From contig NZ_LR733215.1 of NCBI RefSeq assembly GCF_902506435.1, positions 2,377,145-2,423,884 on the forward strand: a DNA stretch of 46,740 bases, given 5' to 3'. Numbering within the stretch: position 1 is the first letter of the stretch; each line of letters begins with the position of its first letter. Both the position numbers and the translations under genes were made by a program. The DNA comes from Nocardioides sp. AX2bis. GTDB lineage: Bacteria > Actinomycetota > Actinomycetes > Propionibacteriales > Nocardioidaceae. Positions 26,210 to 36,850 of the stretch are shown here, in pieces. The notes below the pieces were generated by a model that saw only the letters and a program-made list of their open reading frames with translations, did no database searches and was not told where the DNA came from.

Positions 26210-29200
26210 GGAGTGCCTCCATCATCTTGTTCGCCGTCTCCTTCTCGTCGAGCCCGTCGGCCTCGGCCTTCGCCTTGGCCTCGAGCACGATCCGGTAGTC
26301 GCGCGGCATGATCTCGGTGAAGCGGGTCAGCGAGGTCTCCCAGTCGGCCAGCAGCTCCTCGGCCACCGTCGACCCGGTCTCCTCGTGGTGGGTGCGCACG
26401 AGCCAGGCGAGCTCCTCGGCCGCCTCCTCGGTCACCGGGCCGAGCTCGACGAGCTCCTTGTTGACCCGGTGCTCGGCGAGGTCGAGGACCCAGGCCACAC
26501 CGCCGGACATGCCGGCGGCGACGTTGCGCCCGGTCGGGCCGAGCACGGCCACGCGGCCGCCGGTCATGTACTCGCAGGCGTGGTCGCCGACGCCCTCGGT
26601 GACCGCCCACGCGCCGGAGTTCCGCACGCAGAAGCGCTCCCCCACGCCGCCGCGGACGAAGATCTCGCCCGACGTGGCGCCGTAGCCGATCACGTTGCCG
26701 GCGATGATCTGCTCGCTCGCCTCGAAGACCGCCGAGCGCTCGGGGCGCACCGCGATCCGGCCTCCGGAGAGGCCCTTGCCGACGTAGTCGTTGGCGTCGC
26801 CCTCCAGGCGCAGGGTCATGCCCGAGGGCACGAACGCACCGAACGACTGGCCGGCCGAGCCGGTGAAGGTGAGGTCGATGGTGCCCGCGGGCAGGCCCTC
26901 GCCGCCGTACTTCTTGGTGACCTCGTGGCCCAGGATCGTGCCGACCGTGCGGTGCACGTTGCGGATCGAGACCTGGGCGCGCACCGGCTCGCCCCGCTCG
27001 AGGGCGTCCTGCGCCAGCGGGAGCAGCTCGGTGACGTCCAGCGAGCGGTCCAGGCCGTGGTCCTGCTGCTGGGTGCAGCGCCGGTCCTGATCCTCGAAGT
27101 GGCCCAGGCCCGGGTCGTGGAGCACCGGCGTCAGGTCCAGACCGGCCGCCTTCCAGTGGCGCACCGCGTCGTCGACGTCGAGCGAGCCGACCTGGCCGAC
27201 GGCCTCGTCGAGGGTGCGGAACCCGAGCTCGGCGAGCAGCTCGCGGACCTCCTCGGCGATGTAGGTGAAGAAGTTGACGATGTACTCGGCCTTGCCGGAG
27301 AAGCGCTCGCGCAGCACGGGGTTCTGCGTGGCGACACCCACCGGGCAGGTGTCGAGGTGGCAGACCCGCATCAGGATGCAGCCCGAGACCACCAGCGGTG
27401 CGGTGGCGAAGCCGTACTCCTCGGCGCCGAGCAGGGCGGCGACGACGACGTCGCGGCCGGTCTTGAGCTGGCCGTCGGCCTGCACCACGATCCGGTCGCG
27501 CAGGCCGTTGAGCAGCAGGGTCTGCTGGGTCTCGGCGAGGCCGAGCTCCCACGGACCGCCGGCGTGCTTGAGCGAGGTCAGCGGCGCCGCGCCCGTGCCG
27601 CCGTCGTGGCCGGAGACCAGCACCACGTCGGCGTGCGCCTTCGAGACGCCCGCCGCGACCGTGCCGACCCCGACCTCGGCGACGAGCTTCACGTGCACCC
27701 GGGCCGAGGGGTTGGCGTTCTTCAGGTCGTGGATGAGCTGGGCGAGGTCCTCGATCGAGTAGATGTCGTGGTGCGGCGGCGGGCTGATCAGGCCGACGCC
27801 CGGGGTGGAGTACCGGGTCTTGGCGATCCACGGGTAGACCTTGTTGCCGGGCAGCTGGCCGCCCTCGCCGGGCTTGGCGCCCTGCGCCATCTTGATCTGG
27901 ATGTCGTCGGCGTTGGTGAGGTACTCCGAGGTCACCCCGAACCGGCCCGAGGCGACCTGCTTGATCGAGCTGCGGCGCTCGGGGTCGTAGAGGCGCTCGG
28001 CGTCCTCGCCGCCCTCACCGGTGTTGGACTTGCCGCCGAGGCGGTTCATCGCGATCGCCAGCGTCTCGTGCGCCTCGCCGCTGATCGAGCCGTACGACAT
28101 GGCGCCGGTGGAGAAGCGCTTGACGATGGCCTCGACGGGCTCGACCTCGTCGAGCGGCACGGCCGCCCGACCGGTGGCCCCGGCGTCCTTGAAGCGGAAC
28201 AGGCCACGCAGCGTCATCAGCCGCTCGGACTGCTCGTCGACGCGGGCGGTGTACTGCTTGAACACGTCGTAGCGCCCGGTGCGGGTGGCGTGCTGCAGGC
28301 GGAAGACCGTCTCGGGGTCGAACAGGTGCGGCTCGCCCTCGCGGCGCCACTGGTACTCGCCGCCGATCTCGAGCTCGCGGTGCGCCGGGGCGATCCCGCC
28401 GCGGGGGTACGCCGAGGCGTGCCGGGCCGCGACCTCGTCGGCGATGGTGTCGAGGCCGATGCCGCCGAGCTTGGAGGTGGTGCCGGTGAAGTACCGGTCG
28501 ACGACCTCCTGGGAGAGACCGAGCGCCTCGAAGATCTGCGCGCCGGTGTAGGAGGCCACGGTGGAGACGCCCATCTTGGACATCACCTTCAGCACGCCCT
28601 TGCCGAGCGCCTTGACCAGGTTCTTCACCGCGGTCTCGGGGTCGGCCTGCACGTAGTAGCCCTCGCGGGCGAGGTCCTCGACGGACTCCATCGCCAGGTA
28701 CGGGTTGACCGCCGCGGCGCCGTAGCCGACCAGGAGCGCGACGTGGTGCACCTCGCGCACGTCGCCGGCCTCGACGACCATGCCGACCTGGGTGCGGGTC
28801 TTCTCGCGGACCAGGTGGTGGTGCACGGCGGCGGTGAGCAGCAGCGACGGGATCGGGGCCATCTCGGCGGTGGAGTGGCGGTCCGACAGCACGAGCACGC
28901 GCGCGCCCTCCGCGATCGCCGCGCTGACCTCGGCGCAGATCTCCTCGATCCGGGCAGCCATCGCCTCACCGCCGCCCTCGACGGGGTAGAGCCCGCGCGA
29001 GACGTGGGTGGTGAAGCCGGGCATGTCGCCGTCGCGGTTGATGTGGCGGATCTTGGCGAGCTCGTCGTTGTCGACCACCGGGAACGGCAACACGACCTGG
29101 CGGCAGGAGGCCGCCTGCGGCTCGAGGAGGTTCGACTCGGGGCCGATGGAGCCGTTCAGCGAGGTGACGAGCTCCTCGCGGATGGCGTCCAGGGGCGGGT

Positions 29201-30761
29201 TCGTGACCTGGGCGAAGAGCTGGCTGAAGTAGTCGAAGACCAGCCGCGGCTTGGCCGAGATCGCCGCGACCGGGGTGTCGGTGCCCATCGAGCCGATCGG
29301 CTCGGCGCCGGTGTTGGCCATCGGGGTCAGCAGCACGCGCAGCTGCTCCTCGGTGTAGCCGAAGACCTGCTGGCGCCGGGTCACCGAGGCGTGGGTGTGC
29401 ACGATGTGCTCGCGCTCGGGGACGTCCTTGAGGTGGACCAGACCGGCGTGGAGCCACTCGCCGTACGGGTGCTCGGCGGCCAGACCGTGCTTGATCTCCT
29501 CGTCCTCGATGATCCGGTGCTCGTCGGTGTCGACGAGGAACATCCGGCCCGGCTGGAGGCGGCCCTTGCGCACGATGCTGGCGGGGTCGAGGTCGAGCAC
29601 GCCGACCTCCGAGGCCAGCACGACCAGGCCGTCGTCGGTGACCCAGTAGCGCGAGGGGCGCAGGCCGTTGCGGTCGAGGGTGGCGCCGATCTGGGTGCCG
29701 TCGGTGAAGACGACGCAGGCCGGGCCGTCCCAGGGCTCCATCATCGTGGAGTGGAACTCGTAGAAGTCCCGCTGGTCCTGCGACATCTCGGCGTGGTTCT
29801 CCCACGCCTCGGGGATCATCATCAGCACCGAGTGCGGCAGCGAGCGCCCACCCATGTGAAGCAGCTCGAGGACCTCGTCGAACGAGGCGGAGTCGGAGGC
29901 GCCGGGCGTGCAGATCGGGAAGATCCGGTCCAGCTCGCCGGGGATGAGCTCGGAGCGCAGCAGCGCCTCCCGGGCGCGCATCCAGTTGCGGTTGCCCATC
30001 ACGGTGTTGATCTCGCCGTTGTGGGCGATGAACCGGAAGGGGTGCGACAGCGGCCACGACGGGAAGGTGTTGGTGGAGAAGCGCGAGTGCACGACGGCCA
30101 GGGCCGAGGCGACGCGCTCGTCGACCAGGTCGGGGTAGAAGTTGTCCAGCTGGTCGGTGGTGAGCATCCCCTTGTAGGCCAGGGTGCGCGCCGACAGCGA
30201 GGGGAAGTAGACGTCCGTCTCGTGCTCGGCGCGCTTGCGCAGCACGAAGGCGAGCCGCTCGAGCGCCATCCCGGTCACGCGGGTGCCGGCGCCGGCCAGA
30301 AAAACCTGGCGGAAGGTCGGCATGACCCCACGCGCGGTGCTGCCGAGGATCTGGGGGTCGATCGGCACGTCGCGCCAGCCGAGGACGGCGAGCCCCTCCT
30401 CGGCGGCGAGCTCCTCGATACGGGCCGCGGTGGTCGCCACCTGCTCCTCGTCGCCGGGCAGGAAGGCGGTGCCCACGGCGTACGCCGAGGCCGGCGGCAG
30501 CTCGAAGCCCAGCCGCGTCGCCTCCTCGCGCAGGAACGCGTCGGGCACCTGCATCAGGATGCCCGCGCCGTCGCCGGAGTTCGGCTCGGCACCGGCGGCG
30601 CCGCGGTGGTCGAGGTTGCGGAGCGCGGTGAGGGCCTTGGCCACGATGTCGTGGCTGGCCTCACCGGTCAGCGTGGCCACGAAGGCCACACCGCAGGCGT
30701 CGTGCTCCCGGGTCGGGTCGTAGAGCCCCTGGGGCGGCGGGAAGGCGTGCGAGTAGGTCAC
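26202..30761 (-). CDS. gltB: Glutamate synthase large (alpha) subunit
   Basis: 1519 residues from the GTG at 30761, with GGGAG about 8 bases upstream; an ATG at 30794 would add 11 residues but lacks a signal. The propeptide ends at Cys23 in EHDACGVAF, the nucleophile of the glutaminase domain after processing. Central and FMN domains follow ([27 protein letters not shown]), then the 3Fe-4S motif [12 protein letters not shown] and the C-terminal GXGXG helix domain ([22 protein letters not shown]). It converts glutamine and 2-oxoglutarate into two glutamates with GltD. Length is normal. Confidence 0.97.
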   Translation of the reverse strand: MTYSHAFPPPQGLYDPTREHDACGVAFVATLTGEASHDIVAKALTALRNLDHRGAAGAEPNSGDGAGILMQVPDAFLREEATRLGFELPPASAYAVGTAFLPGDEEQVATTAARIEELAAEEGLAVLGWRDVPIDPQILGSTARGVMPTFRQVFLAGAGTRVTGMALERLAFVLRKRAEHETDVYFPSLSARTLAYKGMLTTDQLDNFYPDLVDERVASALAVVHSRFSTNTFPSWPLSHPFRFIAHNGEINTVMGNRNWMRAREALLRSELIPGELDRIFPICTPGASDSASFDEVLELLHMGGRSLPHSVLMMIPEAWENHAEMSQDQRDFYEFHSTMMEPWDGPACVVFTDGTQIGATLDRNGLRPSRYWVTDDGLVVLASEVGVLDLDPASIVRKGRLQPGRMFLVDTDEHRIIEDEEIKHGLAAEHPYGEWLHAGLVHLKDVPEREHIVHTHASVTRRQQVFGYTEEQLRVLLTPMANTGAEPIGSMGTDTPVAAISAKPRLVFDYFSQLFAQVTNPPLDAIREELVTSLNGSIGPESNLLEPQAASCRQVVLPFPVVDNDELAKIRHINRDGDMPGFTTHVSRGLYPVEGGGEAMAARIEEICAEVSAAIAEGARVLVLSDRHSTAEMAPIPSLLLTAAVHHHLVREKTRTQVGMVVEAGDVREVHHVALLVGYGAAAVNPYLAMESVEDLAREGYYVQADPETAVKNLVKALGKGVLKVMSKMGVSTVASYTGAQIFEALGLSQEVVDRYFTGTTSKLGGIGLDTIADEVAARHASAYPRGGIAPAHRELEIGGEYQWRREGEPHLFDPETVFRLQHATRTGRYDVFKQYTARVDEQSERLMTLRGLFRFKDAGATGRAAVPLDEVEPVEAIVKRFSTGAMSYGSISGEAHETLAIAMNRLGGKSNTGEGGEDAERLYDPERRSSIKQVASGRFGVTSEYLTNADDIQIKMAQGAKPGEGGQLPGNKVYPWIAKTRYSTPGVGLISPPPHHDIYSIEDLAQLIHDLKNANPSARVHVKLVAEVGVGTVAAGVSKAHADVVLVSGHDGGTGAAPLTSLKHAGGPWELGLAETQQTLLLNGLRDRIVVQADGQLKTGRDVVVAALLGAEEYGFATAPLVVSGCILMRVCHLDTCPVGVATQNPVLRERFSGKAEYIVNFFTYIAEEVRELLAELGFRTLDEAVGQVGSLDVDDAVRHWKAAGLDLTPVLHDPGLGHFEDQDRRCTQQQDHGLDRSLDVTELLPLAQDALERGEPVRAQVSIRNVHRTVGTILGHEVTKKYGGEGLPAGTIDLTFTGSAGQSFGAFVPSGMTLRLEGDANDYVGKGLSGGRIAVRPERSAVFEASEQIIAGNVIGYGATSGEIFVRGGVGERFCVRNSGAWAVTEGVGDHACEYMTGGRVAVLGPTGRNVAAGMSGGVAWVLDLAEHRVNKELVELGPVTEEAAEELAWLVRTHHEETGSTVAEELLADWETSLTRFTEIMPRDYRIVLEAKAKAEADGLDEKETANKMMEALHG

Positions 30762-30862
30762 CGGAATGACTCCCGTCGTCGTGCGAGTCCTCATGACGTC
30801 GGCCGCTGAGGGCCGGGACGCACGGGACGACCTTGGCCCACGCGGCTATGGCCAGAAGATTA

Positions 30863-30888
30863 CCACCGGGTTTCACGACCCCCGGTGG
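30863..30888 (-). terminator. Hairpin at the lgt 3' end
   Basis: 8-bp arms ccaccggg (30863-30870) and cccggtgg (30881-30888) with a 10-base loop, overlapping the lgt stop codon. It may reduce read-through from lgt into gltB. Confidence 0.35.
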
Positions 30889-31856
30889 CGGCGACGCCTG
30901 TCGGGACCGGACCCGTCGTCGGTGGGCTCCGAGGTCGGCTTCCCGGCCTTCTCCGCGGGCGGTGCGGCGGGGTCCTCGGGCTCGTCGTGCTCCGGCCCGC
31001 GCCCGGTGTCGTAGACCGACTCCTCGCGCCCGGGGTGGCGTCGGCCGGCCCACACGAAGTACGCCGTGGCGGCGACCAGCAGCACCAGCGAGGTCCACAC
31101 GTTGAGCCGCAGGCCGAGGACGTCGTTCAGCTCGACGTCGTCGATACGCAGGTTCTCGATCCAGGCCCGGCCCAGGGTGTAGGTGATGACGTAGAGGGCC
31201 AGCACGCGGCCGTGGCCGAGCCGGAACCGGCGGTCGGCCCACACCACCACGGCGAAGGCGGCGAGGTTCCAGAGGAACTCGTAGAGGAAGGTCGGGTGGA
31301 ACAGCGTCGCGGGCGTCAGCCCGAGGGTCTCGGCGGCGCCGGAGGGCCAGTACGAGGGATCGATCTCCAGGCCCCAGGGCAGCGTGGTGGGGCCGCCGTA
31401 CAGCTCCTGGTTGAACCAGTTGCCCCAGCGGCCGATGGCCTGGGCGACCAGGACACCGGGGGCCATCGCGTCGAGCACCGGCAGCAGCCGGATGCCGCGC
31501 CGGCGGGCACCGATGACGACCCCGACGGCGCCGAGGGAGATGGCACCCCAGATGCCGAGGCCGCCCTGCCAGACGTAGAGCGCGGCCCACGGGTCGCCGC
31601 CCTCGCCGAAGTAGCGGCCGGAGTCGGTGATGACGTGGTAGAGCCGGCCACCGACCAGGCCGAAGGGGACCGCCCAGACGGCGAGGTCGGAGATCTCCCC
31701 GGCGCGGCCGCCGCGGGCCACCCAGCGGCGCTCGGCGATCCAGATCGCGGCGACGATGCCGAGGATGATGCACAGGGCGTAGCCGCGCAGCGGCAGCGGG
31801 CCGAGGTACCAGGTCCCCTGGGAGGGGCTGGGGATGGCCAGCAGGGTGAGGCTCAC
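30873..31856 (-). CDS. lgt: Prolipoprotein diacylglyceryl transferase
   Basis: 327 residues from the GTG at 31856 (AGGAG six bases upstream). Seven membrane helices. The Lgt signature IGRWGNWFNQELYGGPT holds Arg143, Asn146 and Glu151; YALCIILGIVAA and GRLYHVI are also typical, and the last helices follow LGRAWIENLRID. It transfers diacylglycerol from phosphatidylglycerol to the lipobox Cys. The window encodes at least three substrates: the SCO protein, the binding protein and the tRNA-linked lipoprotein. The last 55 residues are a charged cytoplasmic tail, common in actinobacteria. Confidence 0.95.
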   Translation of the reverse strand: MSLTLLAIPSPSQGTWYLGPLPLRGYALCIILGIVAAIWIAERRWVARGGRAGEISDLAVWAVPFGLVGGRLYHVITDSGRYFGEGGDPWAALYVWQGGLGIWGAISLGAVGVVIGARRRGIRLLPVLDAMAPGVLVAQAIGRWGNWFNQELYGGPTTLPWGLEIDPSYWPSGAAETLGLTPATLFHPTFLYEFLWNLAAFAVVVWADRRFRLGHGRVLALYVITYTLGRAWIENLRIDDVELNDVLGLRLNVWTSLVLLVAATAYFVWAGRRHPGREESVYDTGRGPEHDEPEDPAAPPAEKAGKPTSEPTDDGSGPDRRRRHRGS

Positions 31857-31902
31857 GCGGACTCCTGGTCGGGCGGGTCCGGCCGGGGCCGGGAGGCGGT
31901 CC

Positions 31903-32535
31903 CTAGCTGGTCAGCAGGGTGTGGATGTCGGCGGCGTACTCGGTCGCGGTGGTCTCCTGGGTCCACAGCACGGGGACCTCGTCGGCGACGTCGATGCCGA
32001 GCACCTGCGTGGAGTGGGTGACCTCGTAGCCACCGCTGGGCAGGCGGTCCTCCTCGGTGAAGCCGACCGCCATGGAGGACGCGACCTGCTCGATGGTGCC
32101 GAGGTCGCCGGTCAGGCCCTCGAAGGAGGGGTCGAGCCGGTCGAGGTAGCTGCGGATCACGCCCTCGTTGTCGCGGGCGGGGTCGGTGGTGACGTAGACC
32201 ATCTGGACGTCGTCGCGGTCCTCGGCGTCGAGCTGCTGCACCGCCGAGGCCAGCTGGGCCATCACCACCCCGCAGATGTCGGGGCACTGGGTGTAGCCGA
32301 AGAAGACCAGCGTCAGGCGGGCGTCGGTGTCGTCGACCAGCGAGAAGCTGCTGCCGTCGGTGGCCGTCAGCGGGGTCGGGTCCACCTGGTACGGGTTGTC
32401 GAGCACCGTGCCGGCGAAGGCGTCGTCGCCGGAGGCCGGGCCCCCGCAGGCCGAGACGACCAGCGCCAGCGACGCCAGGGCCCCGGCCAGGGTGGTGCGT
32501 CGGGCGCGCCCGACCGGCGTCCTGCGCTCAGCCAC
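31903..32535 (-). CDS. SCO1/SenC-type copper chaperone lipoprotein
   Basis: 210 residues from the GTG at 32535. Signal peptide with lipobox VVSAC (Cys30). The thioredoxin-like fold carries the copper ligands Cys84 and Cys88 in CPDIC and His174 in EVTHSTQVL, the complete SCO set. SCO proteins deliver copper to the CuA centre of cytochrome oxidase or act as extracytoplasmic thiol reductants. Its start overlaps trpA by eight bases, so it is translated as part of the trp transcript. Confidence 0.92.
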   Translation of the reverse strand: MAERRTPVGRARRTTLAGALASLALVVSACGGPASGDDAFAGTVLDNPYQVDPTPLTATDGSSFSLVDDTDARLTLVFFGYTQCPDICGVVMAQLASAVQQLDAEDRDDVQMVYVTTDPARDNEGVIRSYLDRLDPSFEGLTGDLGTIEQVASSMAVGFTEEDRLPSGGYEVTHSTQVLGIDVADEVPVLWTQETTATEYAADIHTLLTS

Positions 32536-33339
32536 GACGCACCCCGTCCGCGAGGTCCTCGGTCAGCGCGCGCAGCGCGGCGAGGCCCGCGCGGCGGTCG
32601 TCGGCGTGGTCGAGCAGGGTCCGCACGAAGGCGGAGCCGACGATGACGCCGTCGGCGTAGGCCGCCACCGACGCGGCCTGGTCGCCGTTGCCGACGCCGA
32701 GGCCGACGCCCACGGGCAGGTCGCTGACCGCGCGGGTGCGGGCCACGAGCGGACCGGCGAGGTCGCTGGTGGTGGTGCGGGCGCCGGTCACGCCCATCAC
32801 CGCGGTCGCGTACACGAACCCCCGGCAGGCGGCCGTGGTCATCGCGATCCGGTCGTCGGTGGAGGACGGTGCGACCAGGAAGATCTTGTCGAGGCCGCGC
32901 GCGTCGGCCGCGGCGATCCACTCGGGGGCGAAGTCGGGCGTGAGGTCGGGCGTGATCAGGCCCGCTCCCCCGGCGTCGGCGAGGTGCTGGGCGAACCGGT
33001 CGACGCCGTAGCGCTCGACGGGGTTCCAGTAGGTCATCACCACGGTCGGGACCCCGGTCGCCGCGACCGCCTCGACGGTGCGCAGGACGTCGGTGGTGCG
33101 GGTGCCCTGCTCGAGCGCCACCTGGGCGGCGGCCTGGATGGTGGGGCCGTCCATGACCGGGTCGGAGTACGGCAGCCCGACCTCGATGACGTCGCAGCCG
33201 GCGTCGACCATCACCTGCAGCGCCTCGATCCCGCCGGACACGTCGGGGAAGCCGGCCGGCAGGTAGCCGACCAGGGCCGAGCGCCCCTCGGTGCGGGCGG
33301 TGGCGAAGGCGGTCGCGACACCGGTCGTGGTCGTGGCGC

Positions 33340-33343
<4 letters not shown>
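32528..33343 (-). CDS. trpA: Tryptophan synthase alpha subunit
   Basis: 271 residues, GTG start overlapping the trpB stop (GTGA). Catalytic Glu54 and Asp65 stand in [19 protein letters not shown]; loop 6 ([11 protein letters not shown]) and the phosphate site GVGLGVGN, then GVIVGSAFV, are intact. It cleaves indole-3-glycerol phosphate to indole and glyceraldehyde 3-phosphate and channels indole to TrpB. Confidence 0.97.
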
Positions 33344-34733
<1,390 letters not shown>

Positions 34734-34737
<4 letters not shown>

Positions 34738-35537
34738 GCGTCGGCTCCTGTGCGGGCGGGGCGGAGGCCGGTCATCGCGGCGACGGCCTCCTGGGGGGCG
34801 CCGCCGCGGACGAGGGCCTCGCCCACGAGCACGGCGCGGGCGCCCTGGTCGGTGTAGCGCTGGACGTCGGTGGGCCCGGTGACGCCGGACTCGGCGACCA
34901 GCACACGGTCGGCAGGCAGCTGGGCGACCAGCCGCCCGAAGGCGTCGGGGTCGACGTCGAGGGTCTTCAGGTTGCGCGCGTTGACCCCGAGCAGCTCGGC
35001 GTCGAGGGCCAGGGCCCGCTCGGCCTCGGCCTCGTCGTGGACCTCGACCAGGACGGTCAGGCCCAGGCCGCGGGCGCGGTCGTGGAGGCGGCGCAGGGTG
35101 TCGTCGTCGAGCGCGGCCACGATCAGCAGGGCCAGGTCGGCGCCGGCGGCGCGGGCCTCGACCAGCTGGTAGTCGGTGACGATGAAGTCCTTGCGCAGCA
35201 GCGGCGTGTCCACCGCGGCCCGGACGGCCCGCAGGTCGGCCAGGCTCCCCCCGAAGCGGCGCTCCTCGGTGAGGACGCTGATCGCGGCGGCCCCTCCGGC
35301 GGCGTACTCGACGGCCAGGGCGGCGGGGTCGGGGATGTCGGCGAGGTCGCCCTTGCTGGGACTGCGCCGCTTGACCTCGGCGATCACGCTCGACCCGGCC
35401 GCGCGCAGGTGCGGCATCGGGTCCCGCGGGGCGGGGGCGTCGGCCGCGGCGGCCTCGACCTCCCGCAGCGGGACGTCGGCCTCACGCCGGGCCAGGTCGA
35501 GCCGGACGCCGGCGACGATGTCGTCGAGGACGGTCAT
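34734..35537 (-). CDS. trpC: Indole-3-glycerol phosphate synthase
   Basis: 267 residues. TIM barrel with [15 protein letters not shown] (catalytic Glu and Lys), [35 protein letters not shown] (here PLLRKDFIV and [12 protein letters not shown]), [15 protein letters not shown] and VAESGV. Monofunctional, as the TrpF domain found in enterobacterial fusions is missing. A GGAGG box lies about 11 bases before the ATG, a long spacing. Confidence 0.96.
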
Positions 35538-35573
35538 GTCGGGCGGGACCTCCGGGTCGTGGAGCGCTGTGCG

Positions 35574-35774
35574 TCAGTGGCTGCTGCGGTTGAGCACCTT
35601 GTCGAGGACGAAGTACAGGACCAGGGCGACGAGCGCGATGGCCACGCCGATCCAGAACACCGTCATGTTGATCGGCGAGAACATCAGACCCACGCCGCCG
35701 ACGACGAAACCGACCAGGCCGAGCACGACGGCCGTCCATGCGGCCGGGGTGTTGCCGTGGCTCTCGTCAGACAT
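35574..35774 (-). CDS. HGxxPAAW family small membrane protein
   Basis: 66 residues from the ATG at 35774 (AAGGAG about seven bases upstream). The signature HGNTPAAW is at residues 6-13, followed by two membrane helices (about 14-31 and 37-58) and a short basic end. This family is commonly found in actinobacterial trp loci; its function is unknown. It is the gene before trpC, 36 bases away. Confidence 0.9.
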   Translation of the reverse strand: MSDESHGNTPAAWTAVVLGLVGFVVGGVGLMFSPINMTVFWIGVAIALVALVLYFVLDKVLNRSSH

Positions 35775-35788
35775 CAAGGCTCCTTGGT

Positions 35789-35817
35789 GATGGGGTCTCG
35801 CCGGAGTCCCCATCCTA
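35789..35817 (-). promoter_or_regulatory. -10-like box and hairpin before the HGxxPAAW-trpCBA genes
   Basis: Minus-strand TAGGAT (35812-35817) directly adjoins a hairpin with 7-bp arms (35789-35795 with 35808-35814) that continues for three more pairs after a mismatch. Could be an internal promoter with operator or an attenuating hairpin. No Trp-rich leader peptide is visible. Confidence 0.35.
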
Positions 35818-35834
35818 GGGGGGAGGCGGTCACC

Positions 35835-36446
35835 TCAGGTCGTCGGGTCGCGGCCCTGGTCGAGCGACTTCCAGAGCTCCAGGTTGCTCGCCTCGCTGCC
35901 CGGCTCGGGCGCCGCGGGAGCGGCGCCGGGGGCGTCGTACCGGCGTCCCATCTCGGGCCAGGACGGCGCCCAGCGCACGGCCAGGACCGCCGCGACCAGC
36001 GCCGCCACCGCTCCGAGGCCGGTCAGCCACAGCGAGACGGTGAACCCCACCGAGGGCTCCCCCTGACCCAGCACGGCCACCGCGTCACGGACGTCCTGGC
36101 GCACGCCCTGCGCACCGACGACGACGGTGGCGACCACGCCGGCCGCGGCCGCCGCGGCGAGCAGCGCCAGGAGCCGCCGCACCCGGCCGCGGGTGACCAA
36201 CAGCACGCCCCAGCAGGCCAGGGCGACCAGCGCCAGCGCGCCGGCCAGCGGGACCTCGCCGCTGCCGGCGGCCACGGCGGACGAGCCGAGCGCGTCGACG
36301 GCCTGCGGAGGGGCGGCGTCGTCGGCCGCCGCCCACGCCCGGCTCCCGCCGAACGCGGCCAGGCCGGCGCCGGCCAGCCCGAGCAGGATGACCGGCCCGA
36401 AGGTCCGGCGCGGGCCCCGACCCCCGCCGGCCCCGGTGCGGGTCAC
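35835..36446 (-). CDS. Trp-operon-associated membrane protein (TIGR02234 type)
   Basis: 203 residues from the GTG at 36446, which overlaps the hisI stop (GTGA). Four helices (about 15-33, 60-80, 88-108, 131-153) lie before a cytoplasmic tail that ends [12 protein letters not shown], close to the W-x-x-L-D-x-G-x-D-P-T ending of the Trp_oprn_chp family. Function unknown; the link to tryptophan genes is by repeated neighbourhood. In many actinobacteria trpE lies between hisI and this gene; here they overlap. Confidence 0.88.
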   Translation of the reverse strand: MTRTGAGGGRGPRRTFGPVILLGLAGAGLAAFGGSRAWAAADDAAPPQAVDALGSSAVAAGSGEVPLAGALALVALACWGVLLVTRGRVRRLLALLAAAAAAGVVATVVVGAQGVRQDVRDAVAVLGQGEPSVGFTVSLWLTGLGAVAALVAAVLAVRWAPSWPEMGRRYDAPGAAPAAPEPGSEASNLELWKSLDQGRDPTT

Positions 36447-36817
36447 GCCGTCACCGGGTCCGGGCCGAGCGGGAGGACGTCGGCGTCGAAGCACGTGTGG
36501 TCGCCGGTGTGGCAGGCCGCACCGACCTGGTCCACCCGCAGCAGCAGCGTGTCGCCGTCGCAGTCGAGCCGGACCTCCCGGACGTGCTGCACGTGCCCGG
36601 AGGTGTCGCCCTTGACCCAGTACTCCCGCCGGGACCGGCTCCAGTAGGTCGCCCGGCCGGTCGTCAGCGTCCGGTGCAGCGCCTCCTCGTCCATCCAGCC
36701 CAGCATCAGCACCTCGCCGGTGTCGTGCTGCTGGACCACCGCGGGGAGCAGGCCGAGCGAGTCCGGGCCGGTGCGCTTGAGCCGGGCCGCGACGCCGGCG
36801 TCGAGGGAGGAGGTCAC
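36443..36817 (-). CDS. hisI: Phosphoribosyl-AMP cyclohydrolase
   Basis: 124 residues, GTG start. The zinc- and magnesium-binding core [20 protein letters not shown], then DHTCF, is complete, preceded by [18 protein letters not shown] (two adjacent motifs of the family). It opens the purine ring in the third step of histidine synthesis. The HisE pyrophosphohydrolase domain is absent, as usual for actinobacteria. Confidence 0.96.
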   Translation of the reverse strand: MTSSLDAGVAARLKRTGPDSLGLLPAVVQQHDTGEVLMLGWMDEEALHRTLTTGRATYWSRSRREYWVKGDTSGHVQHVREVRLDCDGDTLLLRVDQVGAACHTGDHTCFDADVLPLGPDPVTA

Positions 36818-36850
36818 GTCTCCAGTATGGCCACCGGGGGGTGGGTGACC

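Noticed and set aside
26208..30809. 1533-codon open frame antisense to gltB
   Set aside because: A mirror of the GC-rich codon pattern. The sequence is low-complexity (Arg/Gly/Leu/Asp/Val), has no family motif, and the minus strand is a complete gltB.
30762..30872. Nitrogen-regulator (GlnR-type) site or riboswitch before gltB
   Set aside because: No convincing GTnAC-N6-GaAAC-like pair and no conserved riboswitch structure could be read.
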